A DNA stretch of 64,000 bases from Chloroflexi bacterium CFX4. GTDB lineage: Bacteria > Chloroflexota > Anaerolineae > Aggregatilineales > UBA2796. Positions 41,432 to 50,929 of the stretch are shown here, piece after piece. How positions within the stretch are numbered: the stretch's first letter is position 1; every line of letters begins with the position of its first letter. Location of the stretch: positions 62,001 through 126,000 of the forward strand of contig QWHC01000008.1 in the NCBI GenBank assembly GCA_021404685.1. The letters are read 5' to 3'. Both the position numbers and the translations under genes were made by a program. Under the pieces are notes generated by a model. It searched no databases, was not told the origin of the DNA, and saw nothing but the letters and a program-made list of their open reading frames with translations.

Positions 41432-41545
41432 AACCCAGCCTCTCCCAATGGTTTTTTGTGTGTTGTGCACCGTAGAGTATTGCTCACAAAAGGCAATTTG
41501 GGCAAAAGATCATCCACTTCCCTAATGCTCAAAACGCCATTTTGC

Positions 41546-41551
41546 TATAAA
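41546..41551 (+). promoter_or_regulatory. -10 element upstream of the GH94 gene
   Basis: TATAAA 158 nt ahead of the start at 41709; no good -35. If used, the message would carry a leader of about 150 nt that includes the hairpin at 41592-41618. Confidence 0.35.
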
Positions 41552-41591
41552 ATTAAAGCCTAGATCAATGCGCTGCCTGACCTCACCATAG

Positions 41592-41618
41592 GGCAGGTGC
41601 CTTTTGCTGCACCCTGCC
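41592..41618 (+). other. hairpin in the GH94 leader
   Basis: A 9-bp stem GGCAGGTGC/GCACC(C)TGCC with one bulged C and a loop of eight bases, followed by TTTAG. No plus-strand gene lies upstream that it could terminate, so it may be an attenuator or leader structure of the GH94 gene. Confidence 0.5.
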
Positions 41619-41708
41619 TTTAGCCGCGTTTCGCTACAACTTGGTAGCACTGTTTTGGCTGTGCATCAGCTCAGCTAGGTTATTGCGAATTCTGGAAAGG
41701 TCACGCGA

Positions 41709-44066
41709 ATGCTTCGCAATAAGTATGGATACTTCACTGAAGACGGGCTTGAATATGTGATCACGGCAGCGGAAACACCGATGCCGTGGATAAATGTGAT
41801 TGCGAATGATGTCTATGGGTTCACGCTTTCGCAAGCGGGTGGCGGCTATAGCTGGCGCGAACACGCCAGCCTGAATCGCGTAACGCGCTGGGATCAGGAT
41901 TTGATCCGCGATGAGTGGGGCAAATACCTTTACATACGTGATGCCGAAAGCGGCGCGTTTTGGTCACCCACTTGGCAGCCTTGCGGCGAACAGGCAGATG
42001 CCTATCAGGTGCGGCATGGCATGGGGTATTCGGTCATTGAATCGCGGCAGGATAGCCTCACTTGTGAGGTGACCTATTTCGTGCCGCTGGCTGATCCATG
42101 CGAGATTTGGTTGGTAAAGCTGCATAACGCCGGCGATCAGCCGCGCACGCTGCAACTGTTCAGCTATTTAGAGTGGCTGCTTGGCGCTGCGCCAGATTGG
42201 CATCGTGAATTTCACCGCACCTTCATCGAGACGACCTATGACGCGCAGCACGGTGCGCTGCTGGCAACCAAAGTGATGTGGGAACTGCCCGTACCGAGCA
42301 AAGCCCATTGGAATATGGACTGGAAATATGTCGCTTTTCACAGTGCCTCTGAAAAGCCCGTTGGCTTTGACGCAGACAAGCGCGATTTTCTGGGACGGCA
42401 CGGCAGTTTGCGGCAGCCTAAGGCAGTCCGAGAAGGTGCATCCTCTGGACGGGCAGGGCGTTGGAGCGATCCGATTGCCAGCCTGCACCTGAACGTTCAG
42501 CTAGGGGCAGGCGAGACGCGAGAAATCGCCTTTGTGCTGGGCGTCGGCACCGATCACGTGGAGGCGCAAACGCTCATTCAGCGCTATCAGGTGGTGGAGA
42601 CCGCACAGGCTGCCCTTCAAGCGGTACGCACCTATTGGCGTGGCATAACCAGCCGCATCCGTGTGGAAACGCCCGATCCTGCCCTAAACGTGATGGCGAA
42701 CGGCTGGTTGGCGTATCAGGCGATTGCCGGTCGGCTGAAAGGGCGCACTGCCTACTATCAGACGGGCGGCGCCTATGGCTACCGTGATCAACTGCAAGAT
42801 AGCTTGGTCTGGCTGCTGCTGGGAATGCCCGAACAGACGCTGGCGCAAATCCGCCTGCACGCCGCTCACCAATATCAGGATGGCGTGGTGCTGCATTGGT
42901 GGCATCCGCTGGCTGAGACAGGGCATCGCTCCGATTACAGCGATGACCTGCTGTGGTTGGTTTTCGTGACGCTTCACTACCTTGCCGAAACAGGCGATTA
43001 CGCCTGCCTAGACGAGGTCATTCGCTTCTATGATGGCGGCGAAGGCACGCTTGCTGATCACTGCTTGCGCGCTTTTCGCGTTGCTCTCAGCCGCCGCTCT
43101 GAGCGCGGCTTGCCGCTGATCCTGAAGGCGGACTGGAACGATGGGCTGAATGCCGTGGGCGCCGATGGGAAAGGCGAAAGCGTCTGGATGGCGCACTTTT
43201 TGCACTATCTGCTGCGGGCTTGGGCGGAACTGCCCACTTGTGAGGCTGAGACAGCCGCCCAATTCCGCCGTGAAGCGGACGCCCTAAAACAGGCTGTGAA
43301 TGACCATGCTTGGGATGGCGAATGGTATTGGCGAGCAACTACCGATTCGGGCGCGCTGTTGGGCGCGAAAGAATCGCCTGAGGGCAAGATTTTCCTGAAC
43401 GCGCAGACGTGGGCTATCTTGGGTGCAACTGCCGAGCCTGCCCGTGCGGCAACCGCCATGCAGGCAGCACGCGATCACCTTTACACACCCTATGGACCGC
43501 TGCTCTTGGCGCCTGCCTACACGCGCCCCAACCCTGAGATCGGCTATCTCTCGCGTTATGCGCCCGGCGCACGTGAAAATGGCGGCGTGTACTGCCATGC
43601 GGCGTGTTGGGCAATCTTGGCGGAACGCCGCCAAAACGGCGTGGAGTCAGCCTATCAGCTATGGCGGTCGTTTGCGCCGCCCGTGCGCGGTGCAGACCCT
43701 GATACTTGGTCTGCCGAGCCGTATGTAATGCCCGGCAACATCGCTGGACCGCTGGCAACCACACCCGGCTTAGCTGGTTGGAGTTGGTATACCGGCTCGG
43801 CGGCGTGGAACATGCGCGCCATCATCGAGGCGCTGCTTGGGCTGGCAGCACGCCCTGACGGTCTGCACCTTCAGGCGGCACTGCCCGACGGCTGGGATCA
43901 CTATCACATTCAGCGTTGGTATCGTGGTGCCACTTACCAGATCACAGTGCGCCGCGCACGCCCTGATGAAACTCCGCATGGTACGGTGAACGGTCAGGCG
44001 TGGGAAGGCACGCGGCTGCCTATCGGCGCGGCAGGCTCAGTCAACCACGTTGAGGTTATTTTGTAA
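41709..44066 (+). CDS. GH94 family disaccharide phosphorylase (cellobiose phosphorylase-like)
   Basis: A 785-residue inverting phosphorylase that should split a beta-linked glucosyl disaccharide with phosphate to give a sugar 1-phosphate, in the cytoplasm. N-terminal block: KYGYFTEDGLEYVITAAETP and GGGYSWREHASLNRVTRW. Catalytic region: YRDQLQDSLVWLLLG, HWWHP and the DWND motif at 475-478 with the general acid Asp. Length fits cellobiose, laminaribiose or related two-sugar phosphorylases and is much shorter than typical 1,2-beta-oligoglucan phosphorylases (about 1100). No signal peptide. GGAAAGG precedes the ATG. Linkage specificity cannot be read from the sequence; the neighbouring PF10091/GH144 genes argue for a beta-glucan disaccharide. 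Confidence 0.9.
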   Translation: MLRNKYGYFTEDGLEYVITAAETPMPWINVIANDVYGFTLSQAGGGYSWREHASLNRVTRWDQDLIRDEWGKYLYIRDAESGAFWSPTWQPCGEQADAYQVRHGMGYSVIESRQDSLTCEVTYFVPLADPCEIWLVKLHNAGDQPRTLQLFSYLEWLLGAAPDWHREFHRTFIETTYDAQHGALLATKVMWELPVPSKAHWNMDWKYVAFHSASEKPVGFDADKRDFLGRHGSLRQPKAVREGASSGRAGRWSDPIASLHLNVQLGAGETREIAFVLGVGTDHVEAQTLIQRYQVVETAQAALQAVRTYWRGITSRIRVETPDPALNVMANGWLAYQAIAGRLKGRTAYYQTGGAYGYRDQLQDSLVWLLLGMPEQTLAQIRLHAAHQYQDGVVLHWWHPLAETGHRSDYSDDLLWLVFVTLHYLAETGDYACLDEVIRFYDGGEGTLADHCLRAFRVALSRRSERGLPLILKADWNDGLNAVGADGKGESVWMAHFLHYLLRAWAELPTCEAETAAQFRREADALKQAVNDHAWDGEWYWRATTDSGALLGAKESPEGKIFLNAQTWAILGATAEPARAATAMQAARDHLYTPYGPLLLAPAYTRPNPEIGYLSRYAPGARENGGVYCHAACWAILAERRQNGVESAYQLWRSFAPPVRGADPDTWSAEPYVMPGNIAGPLATTPGLAGWSWYTGSAAWNMRAIIEALLGLAARPDGLHLQAALPDGWDHYHIQRWYRGATYQITVRRARPDETPHGTVNGQAWEGTRLPIGAAGSVNHVEVIL

Positions 44067-44079
44067 CAAAGCATAGTTC

Positions 44080-44114
44080 AGCGCGACTCAGGGCTAACTG
44101 TCCTGAGTCGCGCT
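44080..44114. terminator. bidirectional hairpin between GH94 and GH35 genes
   Basis: A perfect 13-bp stem (44080-44092 with 44102-44114) and a 9-nt loop, between convergent stops at 44066 and 44121. There is no long T-run on either side, but position and strength fit a shared terminator. Confidence 0.75.
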
Positions 44115-44120
44115 ATGCGC

Positions 44121-46433
44121 CTAGCCTTTCCTCAGCACCAGAACGCCGTTTTTTCCGTGCAGTTTCAAGCGTTGGCTATCCATCTGTTCAAGGATAATGG
44201 CAGCATCGCACGCATAACCGGTCAGGCTGATCTCGGCAAAGAACTCAGGCGGCTCAGTCTTGAGCGTAATGCTCACCTCATCAACGCTCACCTCAGTGAC
44301 TTCCGCAGTCAGATAATGCACCAAAACGTCCGCGAGTAGCTGCCATTCTAAGGGCAAGATCAGCCCGCGCCGCGCCGCAACAAGCAGCGAATGCCCACCA
44401 AAAAGCGCACTGCCACCTGCGGCAAGCGTTGTCTCAATCGGATCATCTTGATAGTTGTTGATGAACAGAAAGTTACCGTCCTTGCCCTCTGAGAGCTGCA
44501 CATCTGCCCAATCACTCAGGCTAAAGTAAGACGGGCAGCCCATACGGTTCGCCATTTGGTGCAGGATGTCGAGGTCTTCGAGCGTGTTGGCTGCCAGCGC
44601 TGCGCCCAGCACCATCACCCGCCCTTGCCCAACCTGTTTGAGGAAGCCGACCGCCTGCCCCTCTGCCGAGACGGCAAAAACCTCATCAAAACTGCCCTCA
44701 TAAGCCTCTAAGAAGCTGACCGGAACATCCCGATGGTTAAAGGCGTGGAGCGTGGCAGGTGTAAAGGGCGGCGCGCTGTGGCAGGCTTGGACGCCAAGCG
44801 CTGTTTGCAGGACTGTGCAGGGCGCATGGTCAAAAGTTTCCTCAGGTAAGCGCCCAACGATGATCAGCTTGCCGCCCTGCTGAAGGTAGTCTGCCAATTT
44901 CTGCTGCACCGCCGCCTCGCACTGTTTGTCCAGCATCACCCACAAGCTAGGTATCTCTGCGGCATTGAGTTCAGCACGGGCGAGTTCAAGCGCATTGAAG
45001 GGACGGTGCGTTAATGCCAAACCACGCCCTAGCCAGTCAAAAAGGATCACCTCGCGCTGATGAGTGAGGACATCGGTCAGTGGTTGGGTGAAGGCGTTGT
45101 TCACTTCTGTCATGAAGGCATCCAACACGAAGCCGATGGTTGTTACCGTCTTGGGACGGGCGCGCACCAACGCCTGACCGTAGGCTGCCAACACACGCGA
45201 GAGCTTGGGGTAGCGGGCGTAGTGACGGCGCAGCGTGCCGTCTTTGCGGACAGGATGTCCCCAGTTGTGGCGCTTAACAGGGCTGAGCAGCGGATCATTT
45301 TCGCCATCAAAGAATGAATAGTGGTTGATGCCGCGCATTCCGCAGGCAATGCACAGACGGCTGTGCAGATCGTAGAGCGAGGCTTGCGCGCCGCTAAAAT
45401 CCTGATTGCCGCCCGCCTGAAACTCTATCGAGAAAAGCGGCTGTTCAGGGTGTTGCAGCGCTTTGGTCATCGCGTTCACCAACAGCAGTTGGTGGAAGTT
45501 GCCCTCGCCAATGAACAACGGATAAACATCAGTGGCACTGACCATGCCTTCTATCGCCATCGCCTCCACTAACTGCGAAAGCCCAATCGGGAAGGTTTTG
45601 CCGCCATTGGCAAAGCCGTGAATGTTCACGACGGGCGGTACCGTCATGCCGTGCGCCTTGGCACGTTCCCAAAGGTGCGCGGTATAGGTGTGCAGATAGC
45701 CGCGATAGAAGCGGCGGTAGTCTTCCAGCAGGGTAGCCGCATAAGGCGCTTGCGGCTGCGTGATTGTCTGGCGCAAGAAGCCGACCAGATCGTCGGCTGG
45801 GTAGCGCCCTGCAAGCTGTTCGCCGTAGGTTTTACGCAGATAACTGGCAAAGCGCGCAAGGGCATCAGGGTTCACATCCACAATGTTCCTGACCCATTGG
45901 ATCATACCCATCTCGTTATCCAACTGGATGAGCAAGATTTTGCCGCCTTGCGTGATCTGGCGTGGCGCCAAGACCTGAAAGACCGCCTGATACCACTGCT
46001 CAACGCATTCTAGGAAATCAGGGTGCAGGTAGCTGACCACATTTTGCGCCTTGCCATCCTGCGATAGGAAGGCAACCTGCGGATGCCGACTGAACAGCCA
46101 CGGCGGAATGCCCTCATTAATGGTCTCTGCCATGATATACGGACCGGGGCGCGCAATGATGAACAAGCCCATCTCCGCCGCCAAATCCAGAAAGCCCGTA
46201 AGGTTACGCAGTGGGTGCGTATGCCCATCCAGATCGGACAGATCGGGCTGCGGCTGGTGCCACAGCCAAGGGATGTAGCTGGCAACGCTGTTGAAGCCGG
46301 CTGCTTTCAGCAAACCCAGCCGCTGCGCCCACTGATCGGCAGGCGTGCGAAAATAATGGAATTCGCCCGCCTGAATGAACAGCGACTGATCGTCTAACCA
46401 GAACTGCCCATTTTGAATATAAAAGTGCGGCAT
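44121..46433 (-). CDS. GH35 family glycosidase
   Basis: A 770-residue protein. The TIM-barrel start is typical of GH35: QAGEFHYFRTPADQWAQRLGL followed by KAAGFNSVASYIPWLWHQPQ. The acid/base Glu174 is in IQLDNEMG and the nucleophile Glu337 in LFSIEFQAGG. C-terminal beta-rich domains follow. Family members are mostly beta-galactosidases, but members acting on beta-1,2-glucosidic bonds are known, so in this locus a glucan substrate is possible. No signal peptide, hence cytoplasmic. GAGGAAAG precedes the ATG. It is the last gene of the long minus-strand sugar run, 9 nt after the PF10091 gene. Confidence 0.88.
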   Translation of the reverse strand: MPHFYIQNGQFWLDDQSLFIQAGEFHYFRTPADQWAQRLGLLKAAGFNSVASYIPWLWHQPQPDLSDLDGHTHPLRNLTGFLDLAAEMGLFIIARPGPYIMAETINEGIPPWLFSRHPQVAFLSQDGKAQNVVSYLHPDFLECVEQWYQAVFQVLAPRQITQGGKILLIQLDNEMGMIQWVRNIVDVNPDALARFASYLRKTYGEQLAGRYPADDLVGFLRQTITQPQAPYAATLLEDYRRFYRGYLHTYTAHLWERAKAHGMTVPPVVNIHGFANGGKTFPIGLSQLVEAMAIEGMVSATDVYPLFIGEGNFHQLLLVNAMTKALQHPEQPLFSIEFQAGGNQDFSGAQASLYDLHSRLCIACGMRGINHYSFFDGENDPLLSPVKRHNWGHPVRKDGTLRRHYARYPKLSRVLAAYGQALVRARPKTVTTIGFVLDAFMTEVNNAFTQPLTDVLTHQREVILFDWLGRGLALTHRPFNALELARAELNAAEIPSLWVMLDKQCEAAVQQKLADYLQQGGKLIIVGRLPEETFDHAPCTVLQTALGVQACHSAPPFTPATLHAFNHRDVPVSFLEAYEGSFDEVFAVSAEGQAVGFLKQVGQGRVMVLGAALAANTLEDLDILHQMANRMGCPSYFSLSDWADVQLSEGKDGNFLFINNYQDDPIETTLAAGGSALFGGHSLLVAARRGLILPLEWQLLADVLVHYLTAEVTEVSVDEVSITLKTEPPEFFAEISLTGYACDAAIILEQMDSQRLKLHGKNGVLVLRKG

Positions 46434-46442
46434 GGTCTTTCC

Positions 46443-47681
46443 TCACTGGGTGCTGGTGCGCTCGGTAAATTGCAGAATGTGCAGCGCGTCCTGAATCGGG
46501 CGGCTGTTGGTGTAGATGTTCCAGACCAATTTGCTCAGATAGTTCTCGATCATCAGTAGCGAACAGCCTTTATCTATGCCGTAGAGCGCTTGGCTGTACC
46601 AAGGCGGCGTAACGCTCAGATTGTAGGCGTCGAAAAAGCCGTAGTTTCCCCATGTTTGTGGCTGTTGGTGAAAGAGGTAGCTCAGCATTGCCAGCGTTTC
46701 TTCTGGGATGAACGGCAGGCACGAAAGCGCGCTGTAGATGGAAACCGTGCCGCTGTGCTGCGGTTCATGGCGTGCCGGTGTGCTGCCTGCCACCTCATAG
46801 CCCCATGGACTATCACCGGCGCTCAGTCCCCAACTTTCGGCGTGATAAGTCTTGAACTGATCGGCGTGCGCGATGCAAAACGCACGATTGGCAAGGGCTG
46901 CCAAGCGCGTGTTGTTAAACCAGTCAATGCCGTTCGGGTCAAGGTAGCGCCCTGTATCCAACCATGCCTCACTGAATTGGTAGACGAACAAGGTGCCGCC
47001 GGGCGTGATGATAATCTCATGCCCATCCCAATGCCCTTTATCGCGCCGAAAGCCCTGATAGAGGCGTCGGGCGAGATCAGGGGCTAGGCGCGTGGCAGCT
47101 TGCAGATACATCATCTTTTGTTCAGCCGCCATATCCCACTGGCTCACAAAGCCGGGCTGATCGTCTATGTAGTCACCGTCTCGATCTGGGTTGTATGCCA
47201 TCCGAAAGAGCGCTTGCCGCTCGCGCTCGAAAACGATAAAGTGCCAGTCCACTCGCTCCAGAAGGGCTTGGGCAAGCTCGCGGATTTGGGCATCCTGAAA
47301 GTAGGCGGCTGCCGTGATCACGCCATTCAAGCAAAGGGCAGTATCAATGGTGGAGTATTCACATTTGCCCCAACGCTGCGCGTTTTCCATGTGCAGGAAG
47401 TGGGCAAAAAAGCCGCGATGATGGCTGGCGCGCTGTAGGAGCGTTTGCAGCGTGCCGCGTGTAAGGTTAAGTGCCTCTTGGTGGGGCAAAAGACCGCGTT
47501 CGCTGGCGATCACCCACGCCGTGAGCGCGAACCCAGTCGCTGCGATGGAGGCTATCTGCGGCTGCTTGGTGGAGTCAACCGTTAGCCCAAAGCCTGGGCT
47601 GTGTGGATCGCGGTTGGTAAAGTCCAAGAAGAAGGCAATTGATCCTTCTAATTCACGCTGAAGGATGGTCTGTGTGTCCAT
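46443..47681 (-). CDS. PF10091 (glycoamylase-like) / GH144-type protein, cytoplasmic copy
   Basis: A 412-residue alpha/alpha-barrel protein of the family that includes GH144 endo-beta-1,2-glucanases and the glycoamylase-like domain of cyclic beta-1,2-glucan synthases. Signature stretches: FFLDFTNRDPHSPGFGLTVD, ASIAATGFALTAWVIASERG, YSTIDTALCLNGVITAA, QFSEAWLDTGRYLDPNGIDW, ESWGLSAGDSPWGYEV and FGFFDAYNLS-like NYGFFDAYNLSVTPPW with YGIDKGCSLLMIENY. It has no signal peptide. Its start codon follows the LacI stop without a gap (TAAATG). It is likely to act on imported oligosaccharides, in contrast to the secreted copy at 48715-49998. Confidence 0.85.
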   Translation of the reverse strand: MDTQTILQRELEGSIAFFLDFTNRDPHSPGFGLTVDSTKQPQIASIAATGFALTAWVIASERGLLPHQEALNLTRGTLQTLLQRASHHRGFFAHFLHMENAQRWGKCEYSTIDTALCLNGVITAAAYFQDAQIRELAQALLERVDWHFIVFERERQALFRMAYNPDRDGDYIDDQPGFVSQWDMAAEQKMMYLQAATRLAPDLARRLYQGFRRDKGHWDGHEIIITPGGTLFVYQFSEAWLDTGRYLDPNGIDWFNNTRLAALANRAFCIAHADQFKTYHAESWGLSAGDSPWGYEVAGSTPARHEPQHSGTVSIYSALSCLPFIPEETLAMLSYLFHQQPQTWGNYGFFDAYNLSVTPPWYSQALYGIDKGCSLLMIENYLSKLVWNIYTNSRPIQDALHILQFTERTSTQ

Positions 47682-48668
47682 TTAGTCGAGGCTCTCGCTT
47701 TTCAAGGTGGATGATTGACGCGGGATGAAGTGTGTAGGAATACGTTGCAATTGAAACGGCTTCTCGTCATCCAGCAGGTTGATCAACTGCTGAACGGCAA
47801 GCGTTCCCCATTCAAAGCGCGAGGCGCCCACCGTCGAGAGGGACGGCTGCATATAGCGCGAGAGGGGAATATCATCAAAGCCGACTACCGCAATAGCTTC
47901 AGGAGCGCGAAGCCCATGCACATGCATTGCCCTCAGAAAGCCGATTGCCATCTGATCATTGGCGCAAAAGACTGCCTCTGGGCAGTTGTTGGTCTGAAGG
48001 ATGTGCGTGGCAACCTCATAGCCAGATTGTTCGGTGAACCGCCCTTGATAGCACTGCACCGCCAGCCCATGACGGTCAGCCTCTGCCAAGAAAGTTGCCA
48101 TACGCTCAGCGTTATCAAAGGAATCCACTGCACCCGCCACAAAAGCCAGTTTGCGAAAGCCTTGCTGGTAGAGGTGCTGAAAAGCGCCACGCACGCCTGA
48201 GGTGTTATCCAATAGCAGCGGCAGGATGAAATCGCTTTGCAGGAAGCGATCCAAGACGACGATAGGAAAGCGGCGAGACGCCAATTTCAGGATTGCCTCG
48301 TTCGGGATTTTGGAATCGAAGACGATGGCGCCGTCTACTTGGCGGTGCAGCAGCATACGCCGCGTAGAGCGGCTTTCCGGGCAGACCAACAATTCATAAT
48401 CGGTCGTCTCCAAGATAACGTTATGAATGCCCTCTAAGATTTCCTCATAGAATGCGCCGCCAAAGCGGGTGATGAAGACGCCAAGCGTATGCGTTTTGCG
48501 TTTTTTCAGGTGGCGGGCGAAGGCGTTCGGCGCGTAGTTCAGTTCTTCGGCTGCCTCGCGCACGCGCTTACGGGTTGCCTCGCCAATGGTGCCTTTGTTG
48601 TTCAGCGCGTAGGACGCGGTGGTGATGCTTACACCAGCCCGTTTAGCGACATCTCGGATGGTTGTCAT
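47682..48668 (-). CDS. LacI-family transcriptional regulator
   Basis: A 328-residue regulator. The N-terminal helix-turn-helix is TTIRDVAKRAGVSITTASYA with the hinge helix APNAFARHLKK; the rest is a periplasmic-binding-protein-like ligand domain (TLGVFITRFGGAFYEEILEG, VFCANDQMAIGFLRAMHVHG, AIAVVGFDDIPLSRYMQP). It should bind an operator as a dimer and respond to a sugar. It sits between two PF10091 genes inside the sugar locus and is thus the natural regulator; the inverted repeat at 62457-62476 is its candidate site. A 46-nt gap separates it from the upstream gene, with no palindrome in it. Confidence 0.95.
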   Translation of the reverse strand: MTTIRDVAKRAGVSITTASYALNNKGTIGEATRKRVREAAEELNYAPNAFARHLKKRKTHTLGVFITRFGGAFYEEILEGIHNVILETTDYELLVCPESRSTRRMLLHRQVDGAIVFDSKIPNEAILKLASRRFPIVVLDRFLQSDFILPLLLDNTSGVRGAFQHLYQQGFRKLAFVAGAVDSFDNAERMATFLAEADRHGLAVQCYQGRFTEQSGYEVATHILQTNNCPEAVFCANDQMAIGFLRAMHVHGLRAPEAIAVVGFDDIPLSRYMQPSLSTVGASRFEWGTLAVQQLINLLDDEKPFQLQRIPTHFIPRQSSTLKSESLD

Positions 48669-48714
48669 GCGTTGCTCTATTCTGTGATTGATGCTTGTGT
48701 GCTGCTTCGCCGCG

Positions 48715-49998
48715 TTATCGGGTTAGCCCTAGCTGCGCTAACCCACGCTGGATGTGTTCGTTGTTCATGGTGATGCCATATATCAAATCGTTCTCGTAGT
48801 TTGCCAACATCAACAGGGAAATGCCCTTGTCAATCCCGATCACGTCGCTGGCGTACCAATTTTTGCTCAGGTTATAGGCATCCTGAAAGCCATAGTGCCC
48901 CTTCAACGGCGCAATGCTGTAGTAGTTCAGCATTGCCTGCGCGGCTTCTTCGGGCAGGAACAAGATTGAGGCGATGGCGGCATACGGCGGGACGGTGTCA
49001 TCCACACGGTGCGCGCTGTTGTCGTAGCCAGAAGGTGGTGCGCCATACAGTCCGCTGTAGCCGTTCGGTCCGTCGCAAGCGCTCAAGCCCCATGCTACAG
49101 CGCTTAAAGTTTGGTAGGTCTCCTGCATGTCTACGGCAAAGTCGTAATGCGCCCGTGCCGCCCGCACCGAGTTCTCGAACCAGTCTACGCCTGTGCGGTC
49201 ACGGTATCCGCGAAAATCTAGCCACGCATGGCTGAACTGATGGGTGAACAGCGATCCGAACCACGAATGGATGAACGGCTCACCCTTGCCATAGGCGGCA
49301 GCACGGCGCTTGAAGCCGTAATACAAGCTGTCATCAGTCGGATAAGTGGGCGACCCTGCCGCCAGCACATAGAGCATCAGTTGCTCAGCATAGAAATCCC
49401 AGTGACCCTCAAAGCCTTTCTCCGGACGGTATGCCATGTGGAACATGGTGCGCGCCTCATCCACAAACCATCCCCAGTTCACCTCGCGGTAAAGCTGATC
49501 GGCTTGGGACTGTATATCGCCACCGAAGTAGTCGCCAGCGGTCAGCACGCCCATCATCAGGATGGCAGTATCAATGCTGGAGACTTCACTGTTCCATGCA
49601 CGTCGCCCTGTCGCCATATCCACAAAGTGGTAGAAGAAACCGTTCACGCGCTCCATACGCAGCAGTGTGGCAAGCGTTTTGGCGGTTCGCTCAGCGCCTT
49701 CGGCGTGGCTGATATAGCCTTTCTCCACGCCGATAGGATAGGCGCTCAGCGCAAAGCCCACCGCCGCCACGCTGGCGATGCCCGCCGATCCCGGATAGCG
49801 ATCTCGCACCAACCCATAGCCCAGACTGGTCGGATCGGTGTTGGTCTGCTCCCAGAAATAGTCAAAAGCGCCCTTCATTTCGTAGGCAATGACCGTTTCC
49901 ACGGAAACGCTCTGGCGCGGCAGCGCGGACAGCGGAACACCACCTGCGGCCCAAAGCAGGATGAATACAAACAACAGCCCTTTATTCACCGGTAACAC
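48715..49998 (-). CDS. PF10091 (glycoamylase-like) / GH144-type protein, secreted copy
   Basis: A 427-residue paralogue of the 46443 gene with a signal peptide (GLLFVFILLWAAGGVPLSAL). Shared family blocks: ASVAAVGFALSAYPIGVEKG, SSIDTAILMMGVLTAGDY, FTHQFSHAWLDFRGYRDRTG, AWGLSACDGPNGYSG, GFQDAYNLS and VIGIDKGISLLMLANYEND. GH144 enzymes cut beta-1,2-glucan internally; the secreted form would make oligosaccharides for uptake. The GTG start at 49998 has AAAGGACGG five bases upstream and overlaps the permease stop by 17 nt, so it is part of the same message. Confidence 0.87.
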   Translation of the reverse strand: MLPVNKGLLFVFILLWAAGGVPLSALPRQSVSVETVIAYEMKGAFDYFWEQTNTDPTSLGYGLVRDRYPGSAGIASVAAVGFALSAYPIGVEKGYISHAEGAERTAKTLATLLRMERVNGFFYHFVDMATGRRAWNSEVSSIDTAILMMGVLTAGDYFGGDIQSQADQLYREVNWGWFVDEARTMFHMAYRPEKGFEGHWDFYAEQLMLYVLAAGSPTYPTDDSLYYGFKRRAAAYGKGEPFIHSWFGSLFTHQFSHAWLDFRGYRDRTGVDWFENSVRAARAHYDFAVDMQETYQTLSAVAWGLSACDGPNGYSGLYGAPPSGYDNSAHRVDDTVPPYAAIASILFLPEEAAQAMLNYYSIAPLKGHYGFQDAYNLSKNWYASDVIGIDKGISLLMLANYENDLIYGITMNNEHIQRGLAQLGLTR

Positions 49999-50929
49999 CC
50001 GTCCTTTCGACAGATTCGACGAACCACCGCTGCAAGATGAAGTACATGACCAACAGCGGCAGAATGTTCAAAAATGTACCGCTCATCTTCACCGCCTCAT
50101 TCAAGCGGTCGAAAATGTTCACGACGCCGGGCGGGTAGAGATTTTCATAGGCTTGCACAAAGCGCGAGAGCTGCATTGGCAGCGTGGTGACGCCGCCTTC
50201 AAGGAAAATGGCAGTCAGAAAGGTCTCATTCCAATACCACACTGTGCCGAATATCATGGAGACAATGTAGGCAGGCAGTGCCGAAGGCACAGCAATGGTC
50301 AGGAAGATGCGTAGGTCAGAAGCGCCATCCAGCCGCGCCGATTCTTCCAGCACTTTGGGCAGCGAAAGGAAGCCCTGATAAAAGATCAGGATAAAGATCG
50401 CGCTGCGGTAGCCTTGTCCCAAGAAGGCGGGCAAGATGAGCGCCAACGGATCGCCTAGCAAGCCTAGCTGGCGGTAGGTGAGCATTTGTGGGATAACTGT
50501 GTTCTGCGGCGGAATAATGAAGGTGGCAAGGATCAGCAAAAAGACCAGCGATTTGCCTCTGAAGCGGTAGCGCGCCAACCCATAGCCAACAAGCGACGCG
50601 ACGAAAGTTTGCAGCGCGGCAGGCGTCACGCTCATCAGAAACGATACCGTCAGCGTGTTTGGGTAGTTCAGCACACGGAAGGCTTTGGTATAGTTGCCCA
50701 GATACAGCTCAGTTGGCACCCACTGCACCATCGGATTCAGCAGATCGTTCGCGTTTTTGATGCTGGTGATGAACATGAACAGCAGCGGATTCAGGTAAAC
50801 GAAACCGATGGCGATCAGCAAGGCATATAGCACAAGGTTGAACAGCAGACCATGCCGCGCACGGCTGCCCAAAAACAGCCCGCGCAGCCGATCCGCGATA
50901 GGGTGTTGGAGCAGTTTAGCGCTGATCAT
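49982..50929 (-). CDS. sugar ABC transporter permease, MalG-like (pair 2)
   Basis: A 315-residue inner-membrane subunit with six helices and the cytoplasmic EAA loop ESARLDGASDLRIFLTIAVP that contacts the ATPase. The N-terminal part FNLVLYALLIAIGFVYLNPL and the substrate region YLGNYTKAF are as in carbohydrate permeases of the CUT1 type. The start at 50929 gives an ATGA overlap with the previous permease and has AGGGG six bases upstream; the frame runs on to 51169 without support. No transport ATPase is encoded in the locus. Confidence 0.93.
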   Translation of the reverse strand: MISAKLLQHPIADRLRGLFLGSRARHGLLFNLVLYALLIAIGFVYLNPLLFMFITSIKNANDLLNPMVQWVPTELYLGNYTKAFRVLNYPNTLTVSFLMSVTPAALQTFVASLVGYGLARYRFRGKSLVFLLILATFIIPPQNTVIPQMLTYRQLGLLGDPLALILPAFLGQGYRSAIFILIFYQGFLSLPKVLEESARLDGASDLRIFLTIAVPSALPAYIVSMIFGTVWYWNETFLTAIFLEGGVTTLPMQLSRFVQAYENLYPPGVVNIFDRLNEAVKMSGTFLNILPLLVMYFILQRWFVESVERTGVTGE

